From: Halopseudomonas salegens
GTDB lineage: Bacteria > Pseudomonadota > Gammaproteobacteria > Pseudomonadales > Pseudomonadaceae
Reading direction: 5' to 3'
Assembly: GCF_900105655.1 (NCBI RefSeq)
Contig: NZ_LT629787.1
Coordinates: 1,426,001 to 1,490,000, forward strand
DNA length: 64,000 nt
The notes under the pieces were generated by a model. It was given only the letters and a program-made list of their open reading frames with translations, was not told where the DNA came from and made no database searches. Made by a program: the position numbers and the translations under genes. Positions within the stretch are counted from its first letter, which is position 1; the number at the start of each line of letters is the position of its first letter. Shown in pieces: positions 1-8,883 of this stretch.

Positions 1-149
1 TGGCCGATCTGGTGGTCGATAGCCTGAAAGACGGCCAATACATGTTTGCCTACTACCCCGACCAGCAATGGCTGGATGAATCCCTGTACCTGAACTGCGA
101 CGGGCCGGAAAACAGCGAGCGCCTGGCCATGTTGCAATTGCCCCGTTAA
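1..149 (+). CDS. C-terminal end of an unidentified protein (truncated by the window edge)
   Basis: An open frame enters from the left edge (first full codon at base 3) and stops with TAA at 147-149. The 48 visible residues begin ADLVVDSLKDGQYMF and end LAMLQLPR. Composition and codon use are ordinary for the neighbourhood, so this is probably a real gene end. I do not recognise a family from this fragment and give no function. Confidence 0.5.
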   Translation, partial: ADLVVDSLKDGQYMFAYYPDQQWLDESLYLNCDGPENSERLAMLQLPR

Positions 150-268
150 TCGGCAGATCGAATCATGATCCGCTAGCGGCCAAGCTGGACGACTGCACTG
201 ACCCTGGGGCGGCAAACTGTTACCATCTGCCGCCGCCAACGACCATTTTCCGACTCAAGGCTGATCAG

Positions 269-682
269 ATGAACATCGTAATACGTTATTTCTTTCGCTT
301 CGTACGCCTGGTACTGACCCCGGTGATATTGCTGATGGAGAAACTCTCCACGCCCAAGGCACTGTCACGGTCAGCTGAAGCCCAGGCAGACGTTGATAAC
401 GCCTGCAAAGACCTGGCTCTGTACCAGTTTCAGGCGTGCCCGTTCTGCGTCAAAGTGCGCAAGGAAATTGCCCGGCTGGGCCTGAATATCGACCTGCGCG
501 ACGCGCGGAATGATGCAGACCACCGCGCCGAACTGGAAAGCGGCGGCGGGCGCATCAAAGTACCCTGCCTGCGCGTAACGCAAAGCGATGGGCAGCAGAC
601 GTGGCTGTATGAATCCGGCGAAATCAATCAGTGGCTGAGAGAGCGGTTTGAGCCAGCGGTCGAAGACGCAGCCAAGGTCTGA
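269..682 (+). CDS. Membrane-anchored glutaredoxin-like (thioredoxin-fold) protein
   Basis: 137 residues. Residues 1-25 form a hydrophobic, basic-flanked helix that looks like an uncleaved membrane anchor. After a short linker comes a glutaredoxin/GST-N-type domain (about 48-130) with the CPFC redox motif at Cys57-Cys60 and the cis-proline loop (IKVPCL, Pro99) that binds glutathione in this family. The domain ends with the usual ESGEINQWL helix. Known of the family: glutathione-dependent thiol-disulfide exchange. Inference: a membrane-tethered glutaredoxin with the domain probably on the cytoplasmic side. The gene stands alone, with 119 bases between it and the upstream gene end, and no obvious partner. 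The family is secure; the substrate is unknown. Confidence 0.8.
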   Translation: MNIVIRYFFRFVRLVLTPVILLMEKLSTPKALSRSAEAQADVDNACKDLALYQFQACPFCVKVRKEIARLGLNIDLRDARNDADHRAELESGGGRIKVPCLRVTQSDGQQTWLYESGEINQWLRERFEPAVEDAAKV

Positions 683-808
683 GCGAGCGGGAAAGACTTG
701 GGGTCAAATCTTGGGCCTGTTAGCAACTAGTAGACATTGTTTGTGGCTGAATGGTGGCCTCTGTAAAAACGCTGTAGGCGGACAACGATCGGATATGCTG
801 ATCATTGC

Positions 809-1213
809 TTAATCGGGTAAGCCCGAGAATTGCGGCACTTTGCCGTAATCCGCATCATCCCAATCTGCCGTCCGGGTGGTGAAAATATGTGCGGTTGGCA
901 GCATGTTTACTTTGGTGTCCAGGCAACCAGCGGGCACAAGGACTGCATCTGCAAGCTGCTCGTTTGGCAATGCTGAACCACACCGGCTGCAAAAGCTTTT
1001 GTTGTGGAGAGTACCGGGAAGAGTAAATGCGGTTACAGCTTCCGCACCTGTCAACCATATCAAGTTCGCTGTTTGAGCAAATAAATTTGCTGCATGGGCA
1101 GACCCAGTATCTTTCTGGCAATACCGACAATGGCAGATGTAAAAATTGTCGAAATGGCCAAGTACTTTAAATTTCACGGTGCCACAGAGGCAAGAGCCAA
1201 GATGTTCGGACAT
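809..1213 (-). CDS. GFA (glutathione-dependent formaldehyde-activating/CENP-V) family zinc protein
   Basis: 134 residues, the usual length for a one-domain GFA protein. The zinc ligand pattern is complete: Cys8 and Cys10 (SCLCG), Cys27/Cys29/Cys32 (CHCRYC) and Cys75/Cys78 (CSRC). The family is named after S-hydroxymethylglutathione synthase, but most members have unknown substrates, so an enzymatic role in formaldehyde detoxification is not claimed. It starts 43 bases after the stop of the last IPTL-CTERM gene on the same strand and no terminator is visible between them, so read-through from that array is possible. Confidence 0.8.
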   Translation of the reverse strand: MSEHLGSCLCGTVKFKVLGHFDNFYICHCRYCQKDTGSAHAANLFAQTANLIWLTGAEAVTAFTLPGTLHNKSFCSRCGSALPNEQLADAVLVPAGCLDTKVNMLPTAHIFTTRTADWDDADYGKVPQFSGLPD

Positions 1214-1256
1214 TGTTCTTACCTCTGATGTTGCTCATTGGAGCCTGTGTCATCGC

Positions 1257-3665
1257 TCAAGTATTTTCTACACGCTGTACTTGTTTCAATGCCAGCATGC
1301 CAATGATACCTGCCAGCAACATTATGACCCATTGGGATAGTGTGGGGATCGGAGCGAGATCCGCAGCTAATAACGCCGGGCCGCCCGGATCGTCGATGAT
1401 GCCGTTGACGTTCAGGTCGCTGTCGCCGGCGCCGCCATCGGTCAGGGTCAGGGTGATGGTGTTGCCACTGATCACCGCGCCGGGGTAGGCATACCAGTGG
1501 TCAGCAGGATTGTCCGCCGTTGGGCCGTATTTGTAGTAGCGCGTCCCGGCAGGTAGATCAAACGGGTACGTCAGCTCAACAGTCGCATTGCTGCCCGGCG
1601 TGCCATCCGTCAGACGCAGGCTCACAGCCCCGTGCGGTAGGGTCACCCCCGGTGGCAAGGCGGTAGCCAGGCTTGCAACTGTCAGGCTCTGCGCGGCATC
1701 AATATGCCACTCGCTGCCTGTAACAGCCAGGTCCAGCGTATCTCCACTATGCGGGCCTTCGGCCAGGGGTATGGCGATTGCCGTACGTGCGGCAAAGCTT
1801 GCTGTGACCGTGCAGGACGCCATGATTGCGCCTGTGGTGTAACTGCTGCCACTCCAGCTTCCGGCCGGGCAGGTACCGCTGATGACAGCGCTGTAGTTAG
1901 CTGGTGGCGTGACCGCAAAGCTTGCCGTTTGTCCTGCCGTGACCAGCTGCATGCTGGACGGTGCGATGCTGCCATTGGCCCCGGCTGACGGCGTCACCTC
2001 ATATTGGCGCGGGGCGCTGCATTGCCCGGAATCGGCGCCGCCATACTGACCCAGACAAGTCCAGGTGAAGGCGGTTGCGCTGCCATCCACCGCGCTGGCC
2101 GTACCGACGCTGCACAGGTTGGAGCTCGGTGCGGCCAGTGTAACCACCCCGTCTGCTGTGCCGCAGGCTCCTGCTACGCTAAGCGCTTCAATACGAACGG
2201 TCGCTTCATCACACACCTGAGGGGTGCCTGCGTCGCACACCTGGTAACGAAAGCTGTCGGTGCCACTGAAGCCACTGTCACGCAAGTAGCTGCAGCCGTT
2301 CGAGTCACAACCGGCTGTTCCATTTTCAGCGGGGTAACTGAGAACAAGACTGGCAGGATCAAGACCGGGGCCACCGGGGCTGTCCGCGTCGTTTGCAAGC
2401 ACATTGATATCGATTGATGATCCGTTCAGCGTCACATCATCATCAACCAGCAACAATGTATTACTGACTCGCACCGATGCCATGGATCTGTTATTTGTTG
2501 GCAGTCGATCACTCTGTGGCTGTAACAGGTTCCACTCTGTTTCAAGAACCGTATTGGGTGCAACAGCAGGATCAACGCGAGTTGTGACTGCAAGGGTGTG
2601 GCTGGCGGTGTCAACCAGCCCCGAGGCTGTGCAGAGCACGCTCCCTGACGAGCCCACTGTCGGCGTTGTACAACTGAATATTGGGTCTGCCGTCACTGAT
2701 ATGAACTGTAGATTAGCGGGCAAAGAAAACGTCATTTCCACATTGGGCAGTGCATCGCCGGGTACCAAGGTATTTCCGTCTACTGTGGCAGACCAGGTCA
2801 GTTGGTCAGCGGGTGCCACGACGGAGTGCGATACCGTTGAACTCAGGGAAAAGTCATAATCAGCACAGTCGGGTTGACCGGTAACCCAGTTTGAGCGAGT
2901 ACCAACGAGGCTGAATCCTGAAAGCGAACCCGGGTTACTGCCAATCAAGTCCGGCAATGTATTCAAGCCTGCATTATCTGCTCCTGCAGTACCAACTTCA
3001 AAGTCGTAGACATGGAGTGGGCTACTAGGACCCAGGCAGTAATTATTGGCAATATTGCCAATACTGACGGCATCCAACGCAGAACCCCAGATGCGGACAT
3101 TATCCAGTACTCCATTGAATACCTGTCGGCCGTCCGTGCGTGCGCCGAGTGTAAAGGTAGCGTTATTCCCCCAGGATGTTGTGCCAGAAGTTGCTGGATT
3201 CGTAGTATTTTGACCATCGGTCCAGATGGTCACACCACTGTCGCCAGGCTCCCAGCGAAAGGCAAGATTGTGCCAGGTGTTTCTTTCCAGTGCGGATTGG
3301 CTGGATCTTGAATAGGAAATACCGTCACGTTGCATATAAAAATAAACAACTCCAAGGTAGTTAACCATGGCAGTGGCAAAGTTGGCACTATCCTGTTGAA
3401 TAAAAAACAGACGTTGTGGAGAGCCGTAACTTTTAGGCTGAGCTTGAAGGGTTATGCTGAAACCGTTATCGAGCAGGTCCGACCATTGCTGCGGCAAGCT
3501 GGATAGGGTCACGTAATCATTCTGACCGTCGAAATCCAGTGCGACGCTTTGAGCCCATCCCGCAGTGGCAAACATGCTTCCAAACAGCAGGACGAGCGCC
3601 TGCACCTTGAGCCTGGATAGTGCGATACAGAACCTGCGGATGACGCTGTTTTCAAGTTTAAACAT
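1257..3665 (-). CDS. Secreted LamG-domain protein with choice-of-anchor U domain and IPTL-CTERM sorting tail
   Basis: About 802 residues from the ATG at 3665, chosen because a GGA lies 8 bases upstream and the signal peptide (cleaved near GWAQ) then starts properly; a longer frame begins at 3701. Order of domains: LamG/concanavalin-like fold (about 45-225), a DUF11-like beta-sandwich with Cys pairs (about 260-395), a cadherin-like module containing DINVLANDAD (about 400-490), a Cys-containing module ending QCSAPR, an InlB-like repeat (YEVTPSAGANGSIAPSS), the choice-of-anchor U domain, then PIPTLSQW, one membrane helix and a basic end. IPTL-CTERM tails are sorting signals for an exosortase-like enzyme, which is not in this window. 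Last of five tandem relatives. Likely displayed on or released from the cell surface; the ligand is unknown. From about residue 505 on it is nearly identical to the first gene of the array (12357-14303). Confidence 0.85.
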   Translation of the reverse strand: MFKLENSVIRRFCIALSRLKVQALVLLFGSMFATAGWAQSVALDFDGQNDYVTLSSLPQQWSDLLDNGFSITLQAQPKSYGSPQRLFFIQQDSANFATAMVNYLGVVYFYMQRDGISYSRSSQSALERNTWHNLAFRWEPGDSGVTIWTDGQNTTNPATSGTTSWGNNATFTLGARTDGRQVFNGVLDNVRIWGSALDAVSIGNIANNYCLGPSSPLHVYDFEVGTAGADNAGLNTLPDLIGSNPGSLSGFSLVGTRSNWVTGQPDCADYDFSLSSTVSHSVVAPADQLTWSATVDGNTLVPGDALPNVEMTFSLPANLQFISVTADPIFSCTTPTVGSSGSVLCTASGLVDTASHTLAVTTRVDPAVAPNTVLETEWNLLQPQSDRLPTNNRSMASVRVSNTLLLVDDDVTLNGSSIDINVLANDADSPGGPGLDPASLVLSYPAENGTAGCDSNGCSYLRDSGFSGTDSFRYQVCDAGTPQVCDEATVRIEALSVAGACGTADGVVTLAAPSSNLCSVGTASAVDGSATAFTWTCLGQYGGADSGQCSAPRQYEVTPSAGANGSIAPSSMQLVTAGQTASFAVTPPANYSAVISGTCPAGSWSGSSYTTGAIMASCTVTASFAARTAIAIPLAEGPHSGDTLDLAVTGSEWHIDAAQSLTVASLATALPPGVTLPHGAVSLRLTDGTPGSNATVELTYPFDLPAGTRYYKYGPTADNPADHWYAYPGAVISGNTITLTLTDGGAGDSDLNVNGIIDDPGGPALLAADLAPIPTLSQWVIMLLAGIIGMLALKQVQRVENT

Positions 3666-3714
3666 CTGTTTTTTCCATGTGTAGCAATGGCAACAAACCA
3701 ACTAAATCCGTCAT

Positions 3715-3744
3715 GCCAAGCCAAGCCAAGCCAAGCCAAGCCAA
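3715..3744 (-). repeat. Pentanucleotide tandem repeat, six units (TTGGC on the coding strand)
   Basis: Six perfect copies of GCCAA on the plus strand, read as TTGGC on the minus strand, lie 50-79 bases upstream of the LamG-protein start codon and just after the conserved hairpin. The repeat is outside any credible coding frame. No other gene of the array has it. Confidence 0.9.
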
Positions 3745-3752
3745 GCACCCAC

Positions 3753-3786
3753 TGAGCGCTACACGTGTTCAAAAGTGCAGCGCTCG
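3753..3786 (-). repeat. Conserved intergenic hairpin, copy 4 (3' of the 3811-7125 gene)
   Basis: Imperfect 12-bp inverted repeat: left arm TGAGCGCTACAC, right arm GTGCAGCGCTC, loop of 10 bases (GTGTTCAAAA). It sits about 25 bases after the stop codon of the preceding array gene. There is no T-run after it on the minus strand, so it is not a classical intrinsic terminator. Nearly identical copies occur at 7187, 8828 and 12299. Confidence 0.8.
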
Positions 3787-3810
3787 AGGAAGGGGGAGCG
3801 GTGCTGATGC

Positions 3811-6800
3811 TCAGGTGTTGTGCATCCACCGCACTCTGTTCAATGCCAGCAGGCCAATGATCCCTGCCAGCAACAGCATGGCCCATTGAGACAGCGTGGG
3901 GATCGGGGCGAGATCCGCTGCCAGCAACACCGGGCCACCCGGATCGTCGATGATGCCGTTGACACTCAGGTCGCTGTCGCCGGCGCCGCCATCGGTGAGG
4001 GTCAGGGTGATGGTGTTGCCACTGATCACGGCGCCATCGTAGGGGTACCAGTGGTCGGCGGGGTTATCCGCCGTGGGGCCGTATTTGTAGTAGCGCGTCC
4101 CGGCGGGCAGAGCGAACGGGTAGGTCAGTACTATCGTGGAGCTACTGCCCGGCGTACCCTCGGTCAGGCGCAGGCTCAGGGCGCCGTGGGGCAGCATCAC
4201 ACCCTGTGGCAAGGCGGTTCCCAGGCTGGCAGCGGTCAAGGTTTGCGCTGCATCCAGGTTCCATTCGCTGTCCGTGACCGCCAGGTGCAGCATTTTGCCG
4301 CTGTGTGGCCCCTCGGACAGTGGCAGTTCCATCTCGGTGCGTCGCGGAGGGGCCTCTACGCCCCGCCCCTGGAGAGTGAAGCTGAACAGGTCGCCACTTG
4401 CACCGGAACAGCTGAGCGTATCGGTATACTCGCCTGGCGTGACCGGGTTGAAGGTTACGTTCAGCGTGGCACTGCTGTTGGCAGGTATCGTCATTGGCAT
4501 GGCATTGACCGAAAAGACACTGCCGCCATTCAAACTGCAGCTCAGTGATTCATCAGCCGGTGCGTGGTTCTGGAAGCTGATGGCGGCGTTTGTTGCCCGC
4601 GTCAACTCTTCACCGGCCGGGGCAGAGGTGGCCTCTGGGTCGATACTGACATCCGGCAGATTGATTGTGCTGCCACTGCGGGGCGATGACGTTAGCGTGT
4701 AGAACGCTGAAGCCTTGAGGGTGTATTCAATTATTTCGGCCGTCTCATAGCCGATGCCTTCGTGCAGTATCCAACAGTCGAGAGTGGTGGTGTAGTCTCC
4801 CGCAGTGGCGCTGTCAAACTCGACATCGAACCTTTTCTCCCCCCCAAGAGGCAGCATTTCCAATGTTTGTGTATAGCCGACAAAAGGCGGGGTTAACAAG
4901 TGGGTCGTGCAGGCAAAGTAAAATCCATCGACCACATTCTCAAGGTTGCTGAGCGTAAACGAGGCTGACGTTGGTGCAGTGCCCACGCGCTGTGGTGGCA
5001 GAATCACATTGCTGTTTTTAGCTGGTGTAGCGTTGATCGGCATCAGCGCATTGGCACGAAAGTAATGGGTCCACTGCTGTCCTGTCTCGTCTCCACAGTC
5101 CAGCCTGGCAAGGGTTTCGAGGGCCGGCGCATCGGATCGGTAGGTGACCGTGACATCGACCATGCCTCCGGCTGCAACCTGGCCCGGAACAGGCTCAAGG
5201 GTAAAGCCACTGTCGTCCGATGCCAGTTGGCAACTGAATCCGAGAGAGCTGACGTTCACATTCTCGAACGACAGGGTTCTCTGTAACGCTGATTGCAGTG
5301 GATAGACGTACCCCATATCAAGCGCCCCATTGACAGAGCCCGGCACAATGGGTTGAGCCACCAGGGGCGTGATGGTCTCGCCCGAGAGGTCATAGACATA
5401 GGCGCCGCCAACATCGCTGGAGCAGTTCAGGGTGCCGTCAAAGATACCGGCATTGGCTGAGTCAAGGTTTACCCTCAGGTTGGCATTGCCGCTGGCGGGT
5501 ACGGTCAGGCTGTCGGCAGCGGAAAACACGCCGTTAATGTCGCTGATGCTGCAAGACACATTGGCCGGCGTCAGATTCGGGTTTTGGAAGTTGATGGTCT
5601 GATAAGTGGCACCGGTGGCAGGCCACTGGGTTGGCAGCACAACGAGTGATCCGCTGGCGGGTGTCGCGGTGACGGGAGTGACATAATTGCCCTCCAGGGA
5701 ATAAACGAACTCACCGTTATTGCTGTCGCTGCAGCGTAATGTATCGGTGTACTGTCCAGCTACAGCGGCAGAGAAATTCACGGTGACTTCGGCTGTTTCA
5801 TCCGATTGCAGGCTGACATTGACATCACCACCGCTGAGAGAAAACGCCTGCCCGTTATCAAGTGTGCACTGCAAACTGACGGGTTTGAGATTTAGATGGT
5901 TATGGAAGCTAAATACCTTTTGACTAACAGTATTGACCGGCAAATGGGGAAGTGGTGTATCCCCGGGTTTTATCGAGGCAATCAATGGCATGGGGCCACC
6001 GATAAAATGACCTACAGCCCCCCCTCCATTGCTGATCTGCAATTTTTCTTGCGTGAAGGGCCAATCTTCGACCCATTGGTAAGATACTTTATACAACTCC
6101 CCATGGTTTGTATAAACAAATAACTGGTCCTTACTTGGGTGTGCGTCAAGGTTTATGGGGATTGCAGTATTTATTGGGAACTCAATGGTCGCTCCCGACC
6201 GGAGCACAGTTTGGCCGGCTTGAAAGACATGAATGGCTGCATATTTATTATCGATATTGCCTCTGTATGTATTTAGAAAGGTATTCCTTCCATCGTAAGA
6301 ATTGGCAATCCTTGTATAAACAGTGTTGAATCCGTCGGGCAATTCAGCGCTGGACATCAGAATAGTATTTACATCGTATCTGCCGTCTTCAGATCGTTGG
6401 TCTGAACTCACAACACAAGTGGAATAACCTTTAATACTATCTGTACCGCATGAGAAGTATTGATGCGTTACCAGTGTGCCGTTTATATCTCTGCTGGGTC
6501 TTGGGTTAGCGCGAACACTCTTGACCCCACTACCATGAAATGGGTAGTTTCCACCGCCGATATCGGCATAACTTTGAGTGTCATAAAAAACAAAACGGCC
6601 TTGGTATGCCACCATAACAGCACTGTTATCAGCCAGAACATCAATGTCACTAACATCACCCAGTAAGTATTCAGGGTCGTCTATCTGTACGCTATGTAAT
6701 ATGTCGTGGGTCTGTGCGTCGATAAAATAAAGGTAATTTTTATTATCAATGGCATAAATTCTTGTGCCATCCGGGCTGGAGGTTACCTGTAGCAAAAAAG

Positions 6801-7125
6801 CACCCAAGATGCTCTCAGGTATTTTGATAGCTGGTTTGACTGAATAGTCATGGATATCAATGACGGTAATCTCTCGATCTTTTGGATCATAAGCCCCGAT
6901 TGTATTTCTGGCTCCGATGACGCCATATACATAATTTCCCCCCGGGCGTACATCTAAGTGACCTAACCTTCGACCAACATTGATTCGTTGAACCTCGGTC
7001 ATGGTTTCCACATCAACCACAGCCACAGAGTTCCCCGCATTCAGATAGGCGTAAGGCGCTGCATTGGCCGTATTGATTACCAGCAACAGTAGCAGGCTGC
7101 AGTATCCAAAGAAGATATTTTTCAT
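3811..7125 (-). CDS. Secreted beta-propeller protein with Ig-like repeats, choice-of-anchor U and IPTL-CTERM (paralogue A1)
   Basis: 1104 residues from the ATG at 7125 (MKNIFFGY). The signal peptide runs to about residue 23 (NTANA/AP). Residues about 24-370 contain YVTN/WD-like propeller repeats (VAVVDVETMTE, TSSPDGTRIYAIDNKNYLYFIDAQTHD). About 400-920 hold four to five beta-sandwich modules of choice-of-anchor D/ASH type with a conserved Cys (SFHNHLNLKPVSLQCTLDNG, ISFQNHAPADESLSCSLNGG). Then come the choice-of-anchor U domain, IPTLSQWAMLLLAGIIGLLAL and a basic end. Its closest relative is 8884-12237: ends almost identical, propellers strongly diverged. The propeller-coding part (about 6050-6950) looks more AT-rich than its surroundings. 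Probably a surface protein handled by an exosortase encoded elsewhere; the binding partner is unknown. Confidence 0.85.
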   Translation of the reverse strand: MKNIFFGYCSLLLLLVINTANAAPYAYLNAGNSVAVVDVETMTEVQRINVGRRLGHLDVRPGGNYVYGVIGARNTIGAYDPKDREITVIDIHDYSVKPAIKIPESILGAFLLQVTSSPDGTRIYAIDNKNYLYFIDAQTHDILHSVQIDDPEYLLGDVSDIDVLADNSAVMVAYQGRFVFYDTQSYADIGGGNYPFHGSGVKSVRANPRPSRDINGTLVTHQYFSCGTDSIKGYSTCVVSSDQRSEDGRYDVNTILMSSAELPDGFNTVYTRIANSYDGRNTFLNTYRGNIDNKYAAIHVFQAGQTVLRSGATIEFPINTAIPINLDAHPSKDQLFVYTNHGELYKVSYQWVEDWPFTQEKLQISNGGGAVGHFIGGPMPLIASIKPGDTPLPHLPVNTVSQKVFSFHNHLNLKPVSLQCTLDNGQAFSLSGGDVNVSLQSDETAEVTVNFSAAVAGQYTDTLRCSDSNNGEFVYSLEGNYVTPVTATPASGSLVVLPTQWPATGATYQTINFQNPNLTPANVSCSISDINGVFSAADSLTVPASGNANLRVNLDSANAGIFDGTLNCSSDVGGAYVYDLSGETITPLVAQPIVPGSVNGALDMGYVYPLQSALQRTLSFENVNVSSLGFSCQLASDDSGFTLEPVPGQVAAGGMVDVTVTYRSDAPALETLARLDCGDETGQQWTHYFRANALMPINATPAKNSNVILPPQRVGTAPTSASFTLSNLENVVDGFYFACTTHLLTPPFVGYTQTLEMLPLGGEKRFDVEFDSATAGDYTTTLDCWILHEGIGYETAEIIEYTLKASAFYTLTSSPRSGSTINLPDVSIDPEATSAPAGEELTRATNAAISFQNHAPADESLSCSLNGGSVFSVNAMPMTIPANSSATLNVTFNPVTPGEYTDTLSCSGASGDLFSFTLQGRGVEAPPRRTEMELPLSEGPHSGKMLHLAVTDSEWNLDAAQTLTAASLGTALPQGVMLPHGALSLRLTEGTPGSSSTIVLTYPFALPAGTRYYKYGPTADNPADHWYPYDGAVISGNTITLTLTDGGAGDSDLSVNGIIDDPGGPVLLAADLAPIPTLSQWAMLLLAGIIGLLALNRVRWMHNT

Positions 7126-7186
7126 GTTAAGTTCCATCTCGCGTAATGGCGGTACGATACCAAAAGCCGTAAAACCAAGCGTCCAC

Positions 7187-7219
7187 TGAGCGCTACACAT
7201 GTTCAAAAGTGCAGCGCTC
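7187..7219 (-). repeat. Conserved intergenic hairpin, copy 3 (3' of the 7250-8767 gene)
   Basis: Left arm TGAGCGCTACAC (7187-7198), loop ATGTTCAAAA, right arm GTGCAGCGCTC (7209-7219). Same distance from the preceding stop codon as the other copies and no T-run. Confidence 0.8.
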
Positions 7220-7249
7220 TAGGAAGGGGGGCGCGCGCGGTGATGATCC

Positions 7250-8767
7250 TCAGGTGTTGTGCATCCACCGCACTTTGCTCAATGCCAGCAGGCCAATGAT
7301 CCCTGCCAGCAGCAGCATGGCCCATTGGGACAGCGTGGGGATCGGGGCGAGATCCGTTGCCAACAAGGCCGGGCCGCCCGGATCGTCGATAATGCCGTTG
7401 ACGCTCAGGTCGCTGTCGCCTGCGCCGCCATCGGTCAGGGTCAGGGTGATGGTGTTGCCACTGATCACGGCCCCATCGTAGGGGTACCAGTGGTCGGCGG
7501 GGTTATCCGCCGTTGGGCCGTATTTGTAGTAGCGCGTCCCGGCGGGCAGCTCTTCCGGGTAGGTCAGTACAACAGTGGCGGTGCTGCCCGGCGTGCCATC
7601 GGTCAGACGCAAACTTACGGCACCGTGCGGCAGGGTCACCCCCGGTGGCAAGGCGGCTCCCAGGCTGGCAGCGGTCAAGGTTTGCGCTGCATCCAGGTTC
7701 CATTCGCTGTCTGTGACAGACAAATTCATCGTTTCGCCGCTGTCAGGGCCTTCGGGCAGTTGCAGTGATAGATCGGTTACTCGGGAAAGCGCGGTAAAAC
7801 TGGCGCTGGTTTCCTGCAGGGCGGTGGCTTCATTGCCGCCATTGCTTGCATTGTCTCTGGTGCCGGTGGTCTGGCCGCTACGCAGGGTGAAGGTAACGGT
7901 ACGGCTACCGGAGTCCGGGGCGTTGAAACGCACGGTGATCTGGTCGCCGCTTTTGACAATGGCTTGTTGTACCCAGTCGCCGGTGCCGTTGAGCTGGAAT
8001 TCGGGGTTGCCATCACCACTGATGCGCGCACCGCCCCAGGCCTGGCCAGCGGGCACGCTGGGCGCAAGGGTGAAAGCGGGGAAGGTGGCGGAGTCTCCGG
8101 CGCTGACGGTCTGCGCGCTGGGGGACGTCAGAGCGGCAAAAGACTGTCCGCCGCGCACGAGACGAACGCGCTGGTTGTTGCTTCGGTTGGAGGTGCCGAT
8201 GCCAAAACCGCCGAAGGACACCCGAAACGCGCTGTTCGAATTGATGGCACTGGGAGACCCAGACCAGAAATACGAAGACGGGGTATCGGGAAATACCCTG
8301 CGGTTGACTCTGGGGTTGGTGCCGCAGTTTTCGGTAATCTTGTGCAACTCGTTCATGTACGCCATGCGCCAGCCGCCGCTCTCCAGCAGGTTCTGGCTGA
8401 GGCCGGCCCCGATGCCCCAGTTGGTTTGATTCGCGAAGGATTTGGGCAGCAGGCGGTCCGCTTCGGCCCAGTTGTTCCAGTCTTTCGTCTGTGCAGTGCC
8501 GGTACATTGGCCGCTCTCGAACGTCTGGCCCTCGCTGCAGCGCTTCCACACCAGCCCGGTGGGCCAGTGCATGGCGCTGGCGGTGCCATCGGCCTCGCCC
8601 AGAATGTATTGATCGTCCGTGTTATCGCCCGTGGGGCAGTTCTGCGCCTGTGCCAGCAGGGGTGCGGCGCAGGCGCCCAACAGGGTAAGCCAACGCGCCA
8701 GCGAGAGAGCTCTGTGGCTGAAAAGTCGGCTTTTGGTCGTCAGGGTTCTGTACTCGGGGGCTGGCAT
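7250..8767 (-). CDS. Secreted DUF1566 (Lcl-type, lectin-like) protein with choice-of-anchor U and IPTL-CTERM (paralogue B1)
   Basis: 505 residues; ATG preceded by GGAG at 8 bases. A long basic N-terminus leads to a signal peptide ending near LAQAQ. Residues about 45-205 form a DUF1566/Lcl C-terminal domain: ATGLVWKRC-like core (WPTGLVWKRCSEG), GGWRMAYMNEL, YFWSGSP, then VRLVRGG. DUF1566 domains have a C-type-lectin-like fold in several known proteins. A Ser/Ala-rich beta-sandwich (about 210-330) follows, then the choice-of-anchor U domain, IPTLSQWAMLLLAGIIG and a basic end. It lacks the QCSAPR/InlB-like insert of its paralogue at 12357. The patch between WSGSP and VRLVRGG differs strongly between the two paralogues (see findings). 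Confidence 0.85.
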   Translation of the reverse strand: MPAPEYRTLTTKSRLFSHRALSLARWLTLLGACAAPLLAQAQNCPTGDNTDDQYILGEADGTASAMHWPTGLVWKRCSEGQTFESGQCTGTAQTKDWNNWAEADRLLPKSFANQTNWGIGAGLSQNLLESGGWRMAYMNELHKITENCGTNPRVNRRVFPDTPSSYFWSGSPSAINSNSAFRVSFGGFGIGTSNRSNNQRVRLVRGGQSFAALTSPSAQTVSAGDSATFPAFTLAPSVPAGQAWGGARISGDGNPEFQLNGTGDWVQQAIVKSGDQITVRFNAPDSGSRTVTFTLRSGQTTGTRDNASNGGNEATALQETSASFTALSRVTDLSLQLPEGPDSGETMNLSVTDSEWNLDAAQTLTAASLGAALPPGVTLPHGAVSLRLTDGTPGSTATVVLTYPEELPAGTRYYKYGPTADNPADHWYPYDGAVISGNTITLTLTDGGAGDSDLSVNGIIDDPGGPALLATDLAPIPTLSQWAMLLLAGIIGLLALSKVRWMHNT

Positions 8768-8827
8768 GTTGTTGTCTCCGCTTTGATCTGGCGAAGACTA
8801 ACAAAAGCCGTCAATCCAGGCGTCCAC

Positions 8828-8861
8828 TGAGCGCTACACATGTTCAAAAGTGCAGCGCTCA
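8828..8861 (-). repeat. Conserved intergenic hairpin, copy 2 (3' of the 8884-12237 gene)
   Basis: The most complete copy: 12-base arms TGAGCGCTACAC and GTGCAGCGCTCA with one mismatch and a 10-base loop. No T-run follows on the minus strand. Confidence 0.8.
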
Positions 8862-8883
8862 AGGAAGGGGGCGGTGCTGATGC

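Noticed and set aside
8013..8549. Long frames on both strands inside the IPTL-CTERM genes (for example 8013-8549, 7964-8830, 13104-13601)
   Set aside because: They run in alternative frames of GC-rich genes with clear signal peptides and domains, have no family features, and repeat at the same place in each paralogue.
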